Source: Methylobacillus methanolivorans
Lineage (GTDB): Bacteria > Pseudomonadota > Gammaproteobacteria > Burkholderiales > Methylophilaceae
Length of the DNA stretch: 64,000 nucleotides
Reading direction: 5' to 3'
Assembly (NCBI RefSeq): GCF_044751345.1
Contig: NZ_JBIWXY010000001.1
Span: 1 to 64,000, forward strand
Within the stretch, counting starts at the first letter, position 1, and each line of letters starts with the position of its first letter. Below the pieces are notes generated by a model. It worked only from the letters and a program-made list of their open reading frames with translations. It ran no database searches and was not told the origin of the DNA. Of the stretch, positions 32,256-40,962 are shown piece after piece. A program made the translations under genes and the position numbers.

Positions 32256-32849
32256 ATGACGCGTCTGGAACAATTAAAACAACATTTGCAGGAAGTCCTT
32301 GGCGAGAGCATGGTCCGTTTGGAGGAACATGTAGGTGAGCTGACTATCGAGTGCAAAGCACCGTGCCTGCTGGAGGTTGCCAATTTATTGCGTGATCATA
32401 AGCTGTTAAAGTTTGAGCAATTGATCGACTTGTGCGGCGTGGATTATGCCGATTATGGTGAAGGTAGTTGGTCTGGTTTACGCTATGCCACCGTCTATCA
32501 TGTCCTGTCCGTGAGCTTGAATCAGCGATTACGTCTGCGTGTGTTTGCCTCTGATGATGATTTCCCGGTGTTGCCGACAGTGGTTGATATCTGGCCGGTT
32601 GCCAACTGGTTCGAGCGCGAGTCATTTGATTTGTTCGGCATTATGTATGAAGGCCACCCAGATTTACGTCGCCTGCTGACCGACTATGGTTTTGTTGGCC
32701 ATCCGTTCCGCAAGGATTTCCCAATGATAGGCAATGTGGAAATGCGCTATGACCCTGAGCAGCAGCGCGTCGTTTATCAGCCTGTGAGCATAGATCCGCG
32801 TAACAATGTGCCCAGGGTGATCCGCGAAGAGGGCGTTCATCATGGCTGA
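32256..32849 (+). CDS. nuoC: NADH-quinone oxidoreductase subunit C
   Basis: 197 residues from ATG 32256; the frame is open to 32049 inside nuoB, but that is shadow sequence. The conserved 30-kDa-subunit signature is ERESFDLFGIMYEGHPDLRR, followed by DYGFVGHPFRKDFP. Separate from nuoD, unlike the NuoCD fusion of E. coli; overlaps nuoD by 8 nt. Confidence 0.95.
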   Translation: MTRLEQLKQHLQEVLGESMVRLEEHVGELTIECKAPCLLEVANLLRDHKLLKFEQLIDLCGVDYADYGEGSWSGLRYATVYHVLSVSLNQRLRLRVFASDDDFPVLPTVVDIWPVANWFERESFDLFGIMYEGHPDLRRLLTDYGFVGHPFRKDFPMIGNVEMRYDPEQQRVVYQPVSIDPRNNVPRVIREEGVHHG

Positions 32850-34095
32850 AATCCGTAATTACACCATGAACTTCGGTCCTCAGCATCCTGCGGCGCACGG
32901 TGTGTTGCGCCTGGTGCTGGAGTTGGATGGTGAGGTGATTCAGCGGGCTGATCCGCATATCGGCCTACTGCATAGAGGCACGGAAAAGCTCGCTGAAAAC
33001 CGTACTTATCTGCAATCCGTACCCTATATGGATCGCCTGGATTACGTGTCCATGATGGCGAACGAGCATGCCTATGTCATGGCTATCGAAAAACTGCTCG
33101 GCTTGGACGTGCCTCTGCGTGCGCAATATATCCGCGTCATGTTTGACGAGATTACCCGTATCCTCAATCACTTGTTGTGGCTGGGCGCGCATGCACTGGA
33201 CGTGGGGGCGATGACGGTGTTTCTTTATGCGTTCCGTGAACGCGAAGATTTGTTCGATTGCTACGAAGCGGTATCTGGGGCACGTATGCATGCGGCCTAT
33301 TACCGTCCTGGTGGCGTTTATCGCGACCTGCCGGATCGCATGCCGCAGTATGAAGAGTCTGCGGTGCGCAGCAAGGAGGACGTCAAGCAGCTCAATGAGA
33401 ACCGTCAGGGTTCAGTGCTGGATTTTATTGAGGATTTCACTAACCGCTTCCCGGCTTATGTCGATGAGTATGAAACACTGCTCACCGATAACCGTATCTG
33501 GAAGCAGCGTACCGTTGGCATTGGTGTGGTGTCGCCAGAGCGAGCATTGGCACTGGGCCTGACTGGCCCTATGTTGCGTGGCAGCGGCTTTGCCTGGGAT
33601 TTGCGCAAGAAGCAGCCTTATGAAGTATATGACAGGCTGGATTTTGACATTCCGGTCGGCGTGAATGGTGATTGCTACGACCGCTATCTAGTGCGTATGG
33701 AAGAGTTCCGCCAATCCAATCGCATCGTCAAGCAATGTATAGATTGGCTGCGCAAGAACCCAGGGCCAGTCATTAGCGATAACACCAAGGTAGCGCCGCC
33801 ACAGCGTGAGGAAATGAAGCACGATATGGAAGCGCTGATCCATCATTTCAAGTTGTTCACCGAAGGGTTCCATATCCCCGCTGGCGAGGCTTATGCTGCG
33901 GTCGAGCACCCTAAGGGAGAGTTTGGCATTTACCTGGTCTCCGATGGTGCAAACAAGCCATACCGCCTCAAGATTCGCGCACCTGGGTTTGCACATCTTG
34001 CAGCGCTGGATGAGATGACGCGTGGCCACATGATTGCCGACCTGGTGGCGATTATCGGTACGCAGGATATTGTATTCGGAGAAATTGACCGATGA
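32842..34095 (+). CDS. nuoD: NADH-quinone oxidoreductase subunit D
   Basis: 417-residue 49-kDa subunit, forming the quinone-binding cavity with NuoB. Signatures: MNFGPQHPAAHGVLRL (quinone-site His), HIGLLHRGTEKLAE, and the C-terminal end IIGTQDIVFGEIDR. Overlaps nuoC by 8 nt and nuoE by 4 nt. Confidence 0.96.
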   Translation: MAEIRNYTMNFGPQHPAAHGVLRLVLELDGEVIQRADPHIGLLHRGTEKLAENRTYLQSVPYMDRLDYVSMMANEHAYVMAIEKLLGLDVPLRAQYIRVMFDEITRILNHLLWLGAHALDVGAMTVFLYAFREREDLFDCYEAVSGARMHAAYYRPGGVYRDLPDRMPQYEESAVRSKEDVKQLNENRQGSVLDFIEDFTNRFPAYVDEYETLLTDNRIWKQRTVGIGVVSPERALALGLTGPMLRGSGFAWDLRKKQPYEVYDRLDFDIPVGVNGDCYDRYLVRMEEFRQSNRIVKQCIDWLRKNPGPVISDNTKVAPPQREEMKHDMEALIHHFKLFTEGFHIPAGEAYAAVEHPKGEFGIYLVSDGANKPYRLKIRAPGFAHLAALDEMTRGHMIADLVAIIGTQDIVFGEIDR

Positions 34096-34571
34096 GTTTG
34101 TCTGCTGAAGCTTTAGCCAAGATTGATCGCGAATTAACCAAGTATCCACCTGAGCATCGCCAGGCAGCTGTGATGTCTGCGCTGCGCATTGCACAGACTG
34201 AAAAAGGTTGGCTCTCCAAGGAAACTATCAGCGAAGTGGCTGATTACTTGGGCATCCCTGCGATTGCTGCGCTGGAGGTGGCGACTTTCTACAACATGTA
34301 CGAGTTGGAGCCTGTAGGCAAGTATAAGATTACGGTGTGCACCAATATTTCCTGCATGCTGCGCGATTCCTCCGAGATTGTTGAGCATTTGCAGAAGCGT
34401 CTTGGTATTGGTTTTAACGAGACTACTGCCGATGAGCGCTTTACCCTGAAGGAGGGCGAGTGCATGGGATGTTGCGGTGGGGCGCCGTTATTTCATATCA
34501 ACAATAGCGAAATGCATGAGTTTCTCACGCCGGAGAAAGTAGACCAGATACTGGAGGGTCTCGATAAATGA
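34092..34571 (+). CDS. nuoE: NADH-quinone oxidoreductase subunit E
   Basis: 159-residue 24-kDa subunit with the 2Fe-2S cluster N1a: ligands in VCTNISCM (C-x4-C) and ECMGCCGGAP. Works with NuoF in the NADH dehydrogenase module. Overlaps nuoD and nuoF by 4 nt each. Confidence 0.96.
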   Translation: MSLSAEALAKIDRELTKYPPEHRQAAVMSALRIAQTEKGWLSKETISEVADYLGIPAIAALEVATFYNMYELEPVGKYKITVCTNISCMLRDSSEIVEHLQKRLGIGFNETTADERFTLKEGECMGCCGGAPLFHINNSEMHEFLTPEKVDQILEGLDK

Positions 34572-35893
34572 GCGCGACACAAACTCTGGTTTGCCTGCGT
34601 ACTGTTGGCCAGGATAACCCCGCCTCGCTGGATACCTATCTTAAGCTGGGTGGGTATGCGCAGCTGAAGCGATTGGTGACGGAGAAGGTCAAGGCCACCG
34701 AGGTGATCAGTCAGGTCAAGCTTTCTGGCTTGCGTGGACGTGGCGGAGCGGGCTTTCCCACTGGCCTCAAGTGGAGCTTCATGCCACGCTATTTCGATGG
34801 CACCAAGTATCTGGTGTGCAATACCGATGAAGGCGAGCCTGGAACCTTCAAGGACAGGGACATCATCCGCTACAACCCGCACCAGCTCATCGAAGGGATG
34901 GCGATTGCCGCCTATACCCTGGGTGCACGGGTGGGTTACAACTATATTCACGGTGAAATCTGGCAGGATTACGAGATATTCGAGAGGGCGCTTGATGAAG
35001 CACGCGCCGCTGGCTATCTCGGAGAGCACCTGTTTGGCACCGATTTCAGTTTCGATCTTTATGCAGTGCATGGCTACGGCGCTTATATCTGTGGCGAGGA
35101 AACTGCATTGATCGAGTCGATAGAGGGCAAGAAAGGGCAGCCAAGATTCAAGCCGCCTTTTCCTGCCAGCTACGGCGTGTTTGGCAAGCCGACCAATGTG
35201 AACAATACGGAGTCATACACGTCGATACCATGGATCATGGAGCACGGTGGCCAGGCTTTTCAAGAGCTTGGTGTCGCTAACTCAGGGGGAACCAAAATCT
35301 TCTCGATCTCGGGTCATGTAGACAAGCCCGGGAACTATGAAGTGAACATGGGTATCCCTTTTACTGAGTTGCTGGCACTGGCCGGAGGTGTATGGAAGGG
35401 GCGCCAGTTGAAAGCCGTCATCCCCGGAGGGCCGTCAACTGCCGTTTTACCAGCTTCAGCCATCATTGGAGCGACCATGGATTACGATGGTCTTTCCAAG
35501 GCAGGCTCTAGCCTGGGCGCCGGCTCCATGATAGTCATGGATGAAACCACCTGCATGGTGAAAACTCTCAAGCGCTTATCCTATTTCTTCTTCGAGGAAT
35601 CGTGCGGTCAATGTACGCCCTGCCGTGAAGGCACTGGCTGGTTGTACCGCGTGATCAAGCGTATTGTCGATGGGCAAGGCAAGCTTGAAGACTTGGATTT
35701 GCTCACGGATGTTAGCAGCAATATCTCCGGGCGTACCATTTGTGCATTGGGCGATGCGGCGGCAACACCGGTGCTGAGCTTCATCAAGCATTTCCGTCCT
35801 GAATTTGAATACTACATTCGCCATGGAAGCAGCATGGTAGAAGATCGCCTGGCTGGAAAGCTTCAGGCAGAGCAAGAGGTGGCCTATGCTTAA
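34568..35893 (+). CDS. nuoF: NADH-quinone oxidoreductase subunit F
   Basis: 441-residue 51-kDa subunit that binds NADH, FMN and cluster N3. The nucleotide-binding motif is GLRGRGGAGFPTGLKW; FMN region CNTDEGEPGTFKDR; cluster ligands in ESCGQCTPCREGTGW plus a late Cys in GRTICALGDAA. Overlaps nuoG by 8 nt. Confidence 0.96.
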   Translation: MSATQTLVCLRTVGQDNPASLDTYLKLGGYAQLKRLVTEKVKATEVISQVKLSGLRGRGGAGFPTGLKWSFMPRYFDGTKYLVCNTDEGEPGTFKDRDIIRYNPHQLIEGMAIAAYTLGARVGYNYIHGEIWQDYEIFERALDEARAAGYLGEHLFGTDFSFDLYAVHGYGAYICGEETALIESIEGKKGQPRFKPPFPASYGVFGKPTNVNNTESYTSIPWIMEHGGQAFQELGVANSGGTKIFSISGHVDKPGNYEVNMGIPFTELLALAGGVWKGRQLKAVIPGGPSTAVLPASAIIGATMDYDGLSKAGSSLGAGSMIVMDETTCMVKTLKRLSYFFFEESCGQCTPCREGTGWLYRVIKRIVDGQGKLEDLDLLTDVSSNISGRTICALGDAAATPVLSFIKHFRPEFEYYIRHGSSMVEDRLAGKLQAEQEVAYA

Positions 35894-38312
35894 TATCGAG
35901 ATTGATGGCAAGCAGGTCGAGGTTGAACACGGTTCCACCATCATTGATGCGGCAGATCAGCTTGGTATTGCCATTCCGCGTTTTTGCTATCACAAAAAGC
36001 TTTCCGTAGCGGCCAACTGCCGCATGTGCCTGGTGCAGGTGGAAAAGTTTGCCAAGCCATTGCCGGCTTGTGCGACGCCAGTTGCGGATGGCATGAAGAT
36101 ATTTACACGCTCCAAGGCAGCTGTTGAGGCGCAGCAGAGCGTAATGGAGTTTTTGCTGATTAATCACCCGCTGGATTGCCCGATCTGCGATCAGGGTGGT
36201 GAGTGTGATTTGCAGGATATTGCTGTCGCTTACGGTGCTCCAGCCTCACGCTACAGCGAAGAAAAACGCGTTGTCATCAATAAGAATATTGGCCCACTGG
36301 TATCGACTGACATGACGCGTTGCATCCAGTGCACGCGTTGTGTGCGTTTCCTCAAGGAAGTGGGCGGCATGATGGAGCTGGGGCTGATTAACCGCGGCGA
36401 ACATGCGGAAATTACGGCTTATGTCGACAAAAGTGTAGATTCGGAGCTTTCCGGCAACATCATTGATTTATGCCCAGTGGGGGCATTGACCAGCAAGCCT
36501 TTCCGCTACACTGCGCGCAGCTGGGAGTTGACCCGCCGCCCCTCTATTGCGCCGCATGATGGACTTGGTGCCCATATCGAGGTGCATATCAAGGATGGCA
36601 AGGTGCTGCGCGTCTTGCCGCGCGAAAAGGAAACCATCAATGAGTGCTGGCTTTCTGACCGGGATCGTTTCTCCTATGATGGCTTGAATAGTCCGGATCG
36701 GCTCAAGGTGCCCATGGTCAAGCATAATGGCACCTGGCACGAGACTGACTGGAAAACTGCACTGGAGCTAGCCGCAGGCCAGATCAAGGATATCGTGAAT
36801 AGCGAGGGTGGCGACGCGCTTGGCGTGCTGGTCTCCCCCAATAGCACTATGGAAGAGGCTTACCTTGCGACCAAGTTTGCGCATGGTCTGGGCTCCGATA
36901 ACGTCGATTACCGTTTGCGCCATACCGACTTCCGTCATGACGGCAAGCGCCTGGGCGTGATCTGGATGGGCTGCAATATCCCTGATGTGCAGGAAATGGA
37001 CCGCATCCTGGTGATCGGTGGCAACCTGCGCAATGAACATCCCTTGCTGGCCCAGCGCATCCGCCGTGCGGTTGCGAATGGCGCGGAGCTTTCCGTGGTG
37101 AATCCGCTGGATGACGACCCGTTGATCCCGATCAAGCACAAGGCTATTTGTTCGCCGAACGACATGGTGAATGTGCTATCGCAGATACTCAAGGCGGTGT
37201 CTGGCATGGAGCGGCTTTCCTTATGTCTGCCCAAATCGCTGAGTGAGTTGCTGGAAGGCGTGAAGGTGTGGGATAACAGCAAGGCTATTGCCCTTAGCCT
37301 GACGGGTCATGGCGAAACCATGGACTTGATTAGCCCCCGTTCTGCTGTATTCCTCGGCAATATTTCCCAGCATCACCCGCGCTACACCGAAATATTCAGT
37401 CTGGCCGAGGCGATTTCCTCTCTTTGTGGCGCGACTTTCGGCGTATTGAGTGCTGGTGCCAACAGCGTTGGTGCGAATCTGGTTGGAGCGATGCCCAAGG
37501 CGGGTGGCTTGAATGCCCGCACCATGCTGGAGTCGCCACGCAAGGCGTATTTGCTGATGAATGTGGAGCCTGAGCTGGATTGCCATAATCCAAGTCTGGC
37601 AACCAACGCGATGCAGCAGGCCGAATGCGTTGTAGCGTTGACGGCATACAAGTCAGAGGCATTGGAACGCGATGCCGATATCATGTTGCCGATCGCACCT
37701 TTCACCGAGACTTCGGGTACTTTCATGAGCATGGAAGGGCGTGTTCAGAGCTTCACTGCCGTGACCAAGGCATTGGGCGAAGCGCGACCAGGCTGGAAGG
37801 TATTGCGCGTACTAGGCAATCTAGCCGGTGTTAGCCATTTCGACTATGACAGTACCGAGCAGGTCAAGAATGAAATTTTTGGGGGCGAGAAACCATCAAC
37901 CGTGGTTTGGCGCACATTGAACAATAATCTGCGTGAGCTGATCGATGTCGAGATCAAGGTCAAGCTGGATAGCGATTTACAGCGTGTGGGGGAGATTCCC
38001 CAGTTTCAATCCGATGCGATTGTTCGTCGATCAACACCGTTACAGAAAACGCGGCAGGTTGTGAAAGCGGTACTGGCAGCCTTACATCCTGAACAGATGC
38101 AGAAGTTGGGCATCCAGGATGGTGAGCGTATCCTCGTCAAGCAGGGCGAAGGCAGTGCTGTGCTGGAGGCACATGCGGATATCCGTGTGCCACATGGCTG
38201 TGTACGCATCCCGGGGGCTTTGCCGCAAACCGCGGGTTTGGGCGATTTGCTGGGCGAGATCACGGTAGAGCGTATTCCTGCCGAGCAGCCTATGGATGAG
38301 GTGGTGGCATGA
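35886..38312 (+). CDS. nuoG: NADH-quinone oxidoreductase subunit G
   Basis: 808-residue large iron-sulfur subunit. N-terminal 2Fe-2S ferredoxin domain (CYHKKLSVAANCRMC), the His/Cys-ligated N5 cluster region (NHPLDCPICDQGGECDLQD), N4 ligands (TRCIQCTRCVRFLKE), then a molybdopterin-oxidoreductase-like domain that is catalytically inactive in complex I. The N7 ligand set of E. coli-type proteins is not obvious. Overlaps nuoH by 4 nt. Confidence 0.95.
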   Translation: MLNIEIDGKQVEVEHGSTIIDAADQLGIAIPRFCYHKKLSVAANCRMCLVQVEKFAKPLPACATPVADGMKIFTRSKAAVEAQQSVMEFLLINHPLDCPICDQGGECDLQDIAVAYGAPASRYSEEKRVVINKNIGPLVSTDMTRCIQCTRCVRFLKEVGGMMELGLINRGEHAEITAYVDKSVDSELSGNIIDLCPVGALTSKPFRYTARSWELTRRPSIAPHDGLGAHIEVHIKDGKVLRVLPREKETINECWLSDRDRFSYDGLNSPDRLKVPMVKHNGTWHETDWKTALELAAGQIKDIVNSEGGDALGVLVSPNSTMEEAYLATKFAHGLGSDNVDYRLRHTDFRHDGKRLGVIWMGCNIPDVQEMDRILVIGGNLRNEHPLLAQRIRRAVANGAELSVVNPLDDDPLIPIKHKAICSPNDMVNVLSQILKAVSGMERLSLCLPKSLSELLEGVKVWDNSKAIALSLTGHGETMDLISPRSAVFLGNISQHHPRYTEIFSLAEAISSLCGATFGVLSAGANSVGANLVGAMPKAGGLNARTMLESPRKAYLLMNVEPELDCHNPSLATNAMQQAECVVALTAYKSEALERDADIMLPIAPFTETSGTFMSMEGRVQSFTAVTKALGEARPGWKVLRVLGNLAGVSHFDYDSTEQVKNEIFGGEKPSTVVWRTLNNNLRELIDVEIKVKLDSDLQRVGEIPQFQSDAIVRRSTPLQKTRQVVKAVLAALHPEQMQKLGIQDGERILVKQGEGSAVLEAHADIRVPHGCVRIPGALPQTAGLGDLLGEITVERIPAEQPMDEVVA

Positions 38313-39328
38313 TAGAGCAAGTGCAAACCTTGTTAGGCCCGCTGTGGACGGTAGTCTGGACGCTGCTTAAGATTATCGCGATCGTTCTGCCCTTGATGGG
38401 CGCGGTGGCTTACCTGACATTGGCTGAGCGCAAGGTAATCGGCTTTATGCAGGTGCGCCTGGGGCCTAACCGTGTTGGGTATCGCGGCCTGTTGCAGCCC
38501 TTGGCCGACGGACTCAAGCTGCTGATGAAGGAAATCATTATCCCCAGTGCGGCAAACCGTACCTTGTTCCTGCTAGGCCCGGTGCTGGCGATTGCGCCTG
38601 CGCTGGCGGCGTGGGCAGTTGTGCCGTTTGACCTGACGCTGGTGCTTGCAGATATTGATGCTGGCCTGCTTTATATCTTGGCGATGACTTCCGTTGCCGT
38701 GTATGGCGTGATTATCGCGGGTTGGGCTTCCAACTCCAAATATGCTTTCCTTGGGTCGTTGCGTTCCGCTGCGCAGATTGTCTCTTATGAAATCGCCATG
38801 GGCTTTGCCTTGGTCGGCGTATTGATGTCTGCCAACAGCCTCAATTTGGGCAAGATCGTGCTTGCTCAGTCTGGTGGCTTCTGGCAATGGTACTGGTTAC
38901 CGCTGTTTCCCTTGTTTATTGTGTATTTCATCAGCGCGGTGGCTGAGACTAACCGTGCGCCATTTGACGTAGCCGAAGGTGAGTCAGAAATCGTGGCAGG
39001 CTTCCATGTGGAGTATTCCGGCATGGCCTTTGCTGTGTTCTTCCTCGCGGAATATGCCAATATGATCTTGGTGGCGATGCTGGCTGCGTTGATGTTCCTT
39101 GGCGGCTGGCTATCTCCAGTGCCTTTCCTGCCAGACAGTATCTTGTGGCTGCTGTTGAAGGTCGCCGCCTTGCTGTTCTTCTTTCTCTGGTTCCGTGCCA
39201 CCTTCCCGCGCTACCGTTATGACCAGATCATGCGCCTGGGCTGGAAGGTGTTTATTCCTGTCACGCTGGTCTGGATATTATTCGTTGGCGCGATGATGCA
39301 GACTCCTTGGGCATATTTGTTCCATTGA
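38309..39328 (+). CDS. nuoH: NADH-quinone oxidoreductase subunit H
   Basis: 339-residue membrane subunit with eight helices that joins the peripheral and membrane arms at the quinone entry. Signatures: AERKVIGFMQVRLGPNRVG and ETNRAPFDVAEGESEIVAGF (acidic loop). Confidence 0.96.
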   Translation: MIEQVQTLLGPLWTVVWTLLKIIAIVLPLMGAVAYLTLAERKVIGFMQVRLGPNRVGYRGLLQPLADGLKLLMKEIIIPSAANRTLFLLGPVLAIAPALAAWAVVPFDLTLVLADIDAGLLYILAMTSVAVYGVIIAGWASNSKYAFLGSLRSAAQIVSYEIAMGFALVGVLMSANSLNLGKIVLAQSGGFWQWYWLPLFPLFIVYFISAVAETNRAPFDVAEGESEIVAGFHVEYSGMAFAVFFLAEYANMILVAMLAALMFLGGWLSPVPFLPDSILWLLLKVAALLFFFLWFRATFPRYRYDQIMRLGWKVFIPVTLVWILFVGAMMQTPWAYLFH

Positions 39329-39369
39329 GTAATAGGCTGACTTGAAAAACGATTTTATTGAGAAATTAG

Positions 39370-39861
39370 ATGATTACTAAGATAAAAGAGTTATTCGCAA
39401 GCTTTATGCTGCTTGAGCTGGTCAAGGGGATGGCCTTGACTGGGCGCTATTTCTTTGCCCGCAAAATCACCGTGCAGTTTCCCGAAGAGCGCACGCCGAT
39501 TAGTCCTCGATTCCGTGGTTTGCATGCGCTACGTCGCTATCCCAATGGCGAAGAGCGTTGTATTGCCTGCAAATTATGCGAAGCTGTATGCCCAGCGATG
39601 GCGATCACGATTGAGTCCGAGCAGCGCGAAGATAATACTCGCCGTACCACACGTTATGACATTGATCTGACCAAGTGCATTTTCTGCGGGTTTTGCGAAG
39701 AATCCTGTCCTGTTGATTCGATTGTTGAGACGCGGATTTTTGATTATCACGGCGAGCAGCGTGGAGATTTGTTGTACACCAAACCCATGTTGCTCGCGGT
39801 GGGTGATAAGCACGAAGAGCAGATAGCCGCCGATCGTGCGGTGGATGCACGGTATCGCTAG
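39370..39861 (+). CDS. nuoI: NADH-quinone oxidoreductase subunit I
   Basis: 163-residue subunit with two 4Fe-4S clusters (N6a, N6b): CIACKLCEAVCP and CIFCGFCEESCPVDSI. The N-terminal amphipathic helix (KELFASFMLLELVKGMALTG) anchors it at the membrane. Preceded by a 41-nt gap after nuoH. Confidence 0.96.
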   Translation: MITKIKELFASFMLLELVKGMALTGRYFFARKITVQFPEERTPISPRFRGLHALRRYPNGEERCIACKLCEAVCPAMAITIESEQREDNTRRTTRYDIDLTKCIFCGFCEESCPVDSIVETRIFDYHGEQRGDLLYTKPMLLAVGDKHEEQIAADRAVDARYR

Positions 39862-39897
39862 AAGTGAATCAATTATAAAAAGCTACGAGGAGGAGTG

Positions 39898-39912
39898 ATG
39901 GATATAGCGTAA
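39898..39912 (+). other. Four-codon mini-ORF with strong ribosome site between nuoI and nuoJ
   Basis: GAGGAGGAG (39887-39895) precedes ATG 39898, which reads Met-Asp-Ile-Ala-stop. The spacing is a little short (2-3 nt from the last G, longer from the first AGGAGG). The real nuoJ start at 39946 has its own AGGAG. Possibly a leader peptide or remnant of an older nuoJ start. Confidence 0.4.
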
Positions 39913-39945
39913 TCGACTGCGCTGGTATCCACATAGGAGATCACC

Positions 39946-40584
39946 ATGATATTCCAGGATTATGTTTTTTATGCCCTAGCTGCCATCCTGTTGTTTGCAG
40001 GCCTGCGCGTTATCACGGCACGCAACCCGGTACATGCTGCGTTGTTCCTGGTATTGGCTTTTTTTACTGCGGCAGGTATCTGGTTGCTGCTGGAAGCCGA
40101 GTTCCTCGCCATTGCCTTGGTGCTGGTGTATGTCGGGGCGGTGATGGTGCTGTTCCTGTTTGTCGTGATGATGCTGGACATCAATCTCGACAAACTGCGT
40201 GAAGGGTTCTGGAATGCCTTACCCGTTGCCTTGCCGGTTGGTCTGCTGATGGCTGCCGAAATGGTGATGATACTGGGTAGCAAGCATTTCAGTGCAGACA
40301 TGTTGACAGCGCCGGCGCCCAAGCCAGCGGGCTACAGCAATACTGCCGAGATAGGGCGGCAGCTATATACCGATTACCTGTTGCCATTTGAATTGGCCTC
40401 GGTGGTGCTCCTGGTCGCGATTGTGGCGGCGATTGCACTGACATTGCGGGATCGCAAGGATTCAAAATTCATGGACCCAGCCCAGCAGGTCAAGGTCAAG
40501 CGCGCAGACCGTGTGCGTATCGTCAGCATGCCAGCAGAAAAGGAAGTGATCGTGGCTTCCGAACCTGTGATTGAAAATAAATGA
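39946..40584 (+). CDS. nuoJ: NADH-quinone oxidoreductase subunit J
   Basis: 212-residue five-helix membrane subunit. Conserved VYVGAVMVLFLFVVMML forms helix 3 with the pi-bulge region. A polar tail of about 45 residues after the last helix. AGGAG lies 7 nt before ATG 39946. 85-nt gap after nuoI. Confidence 0.94.
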   Translation: MIFQDYVFYALAAILLFAGLRVITARNPVHAALFLVLAFFTAAGIWLLLEAEFLAIALVLVYVGAVMVLFLFVVMMLDINLDKLREGFWNALPVALPVGLLMAAEMVMILGSKHFSADMLTAPAPKPAGYSNTAEIGRQLYTDYLLPFELASVVLLVAIVAAIALTLRDRKDSKFMDPAQQVKVKRADRVRIVSMPAEKEVIVASEPVIENK

Positions 40585-40597
40585 TGGGGATGAATCA

Positions 40598-40906
40598 ATG
40601 AGTGTAGGACTTTCTCACTACCTGATCCTGGGATCGATATTGTTTGCGATCAGCGTGATTGGCATCTTCCTCAACCGCAAGAACGTGATTGTATTGCTGA
40701 TGGCAATCGAATTGATGTTGCTAGCCGTTAACATGAACTTCATTGCCTTCTCGCATTACCTGAATGATATTGCCGGGCAAATTTTCGTCTTCTTCATCCT
40801 GACTGTGGCTGCGGCCGAATCTGCGATTGGCTTGGCGATTCTCGTCTTGCTGTTCCGCAATTTGCGCACCATCAATGTCGATGATATTGGCAGCCTGAAA
40901 GGATAA
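40598..40906 (+). CDS. nuoK: NADH-quinone oxidoreductase subunit K
   Basis: 102 residues from ATG 40598 (upstream ATG 40571 overlaps nuoJ and adds polar residues not found in the family). Three helices with the two membrane glutamates in LLMAIELMLLAVN and VAAAESAIGLAI that belong to the proton path. Confidence 0.95.
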   Translation: MSVGLSHYLILGSILFAISVIGIFLNRKNVIVLLMAIELMLLAVNMNFIAFSHYLNDIAGQIFVFFILTVAAAESAIGLAILVLLFRNLRTINVDDIGSLKG

Positions 40907-40962
40907 ACCATGCAATTGCGAGTGTTCAGTTGGCCTGTGTTGTTGATGTCTGGAGTATGGGC

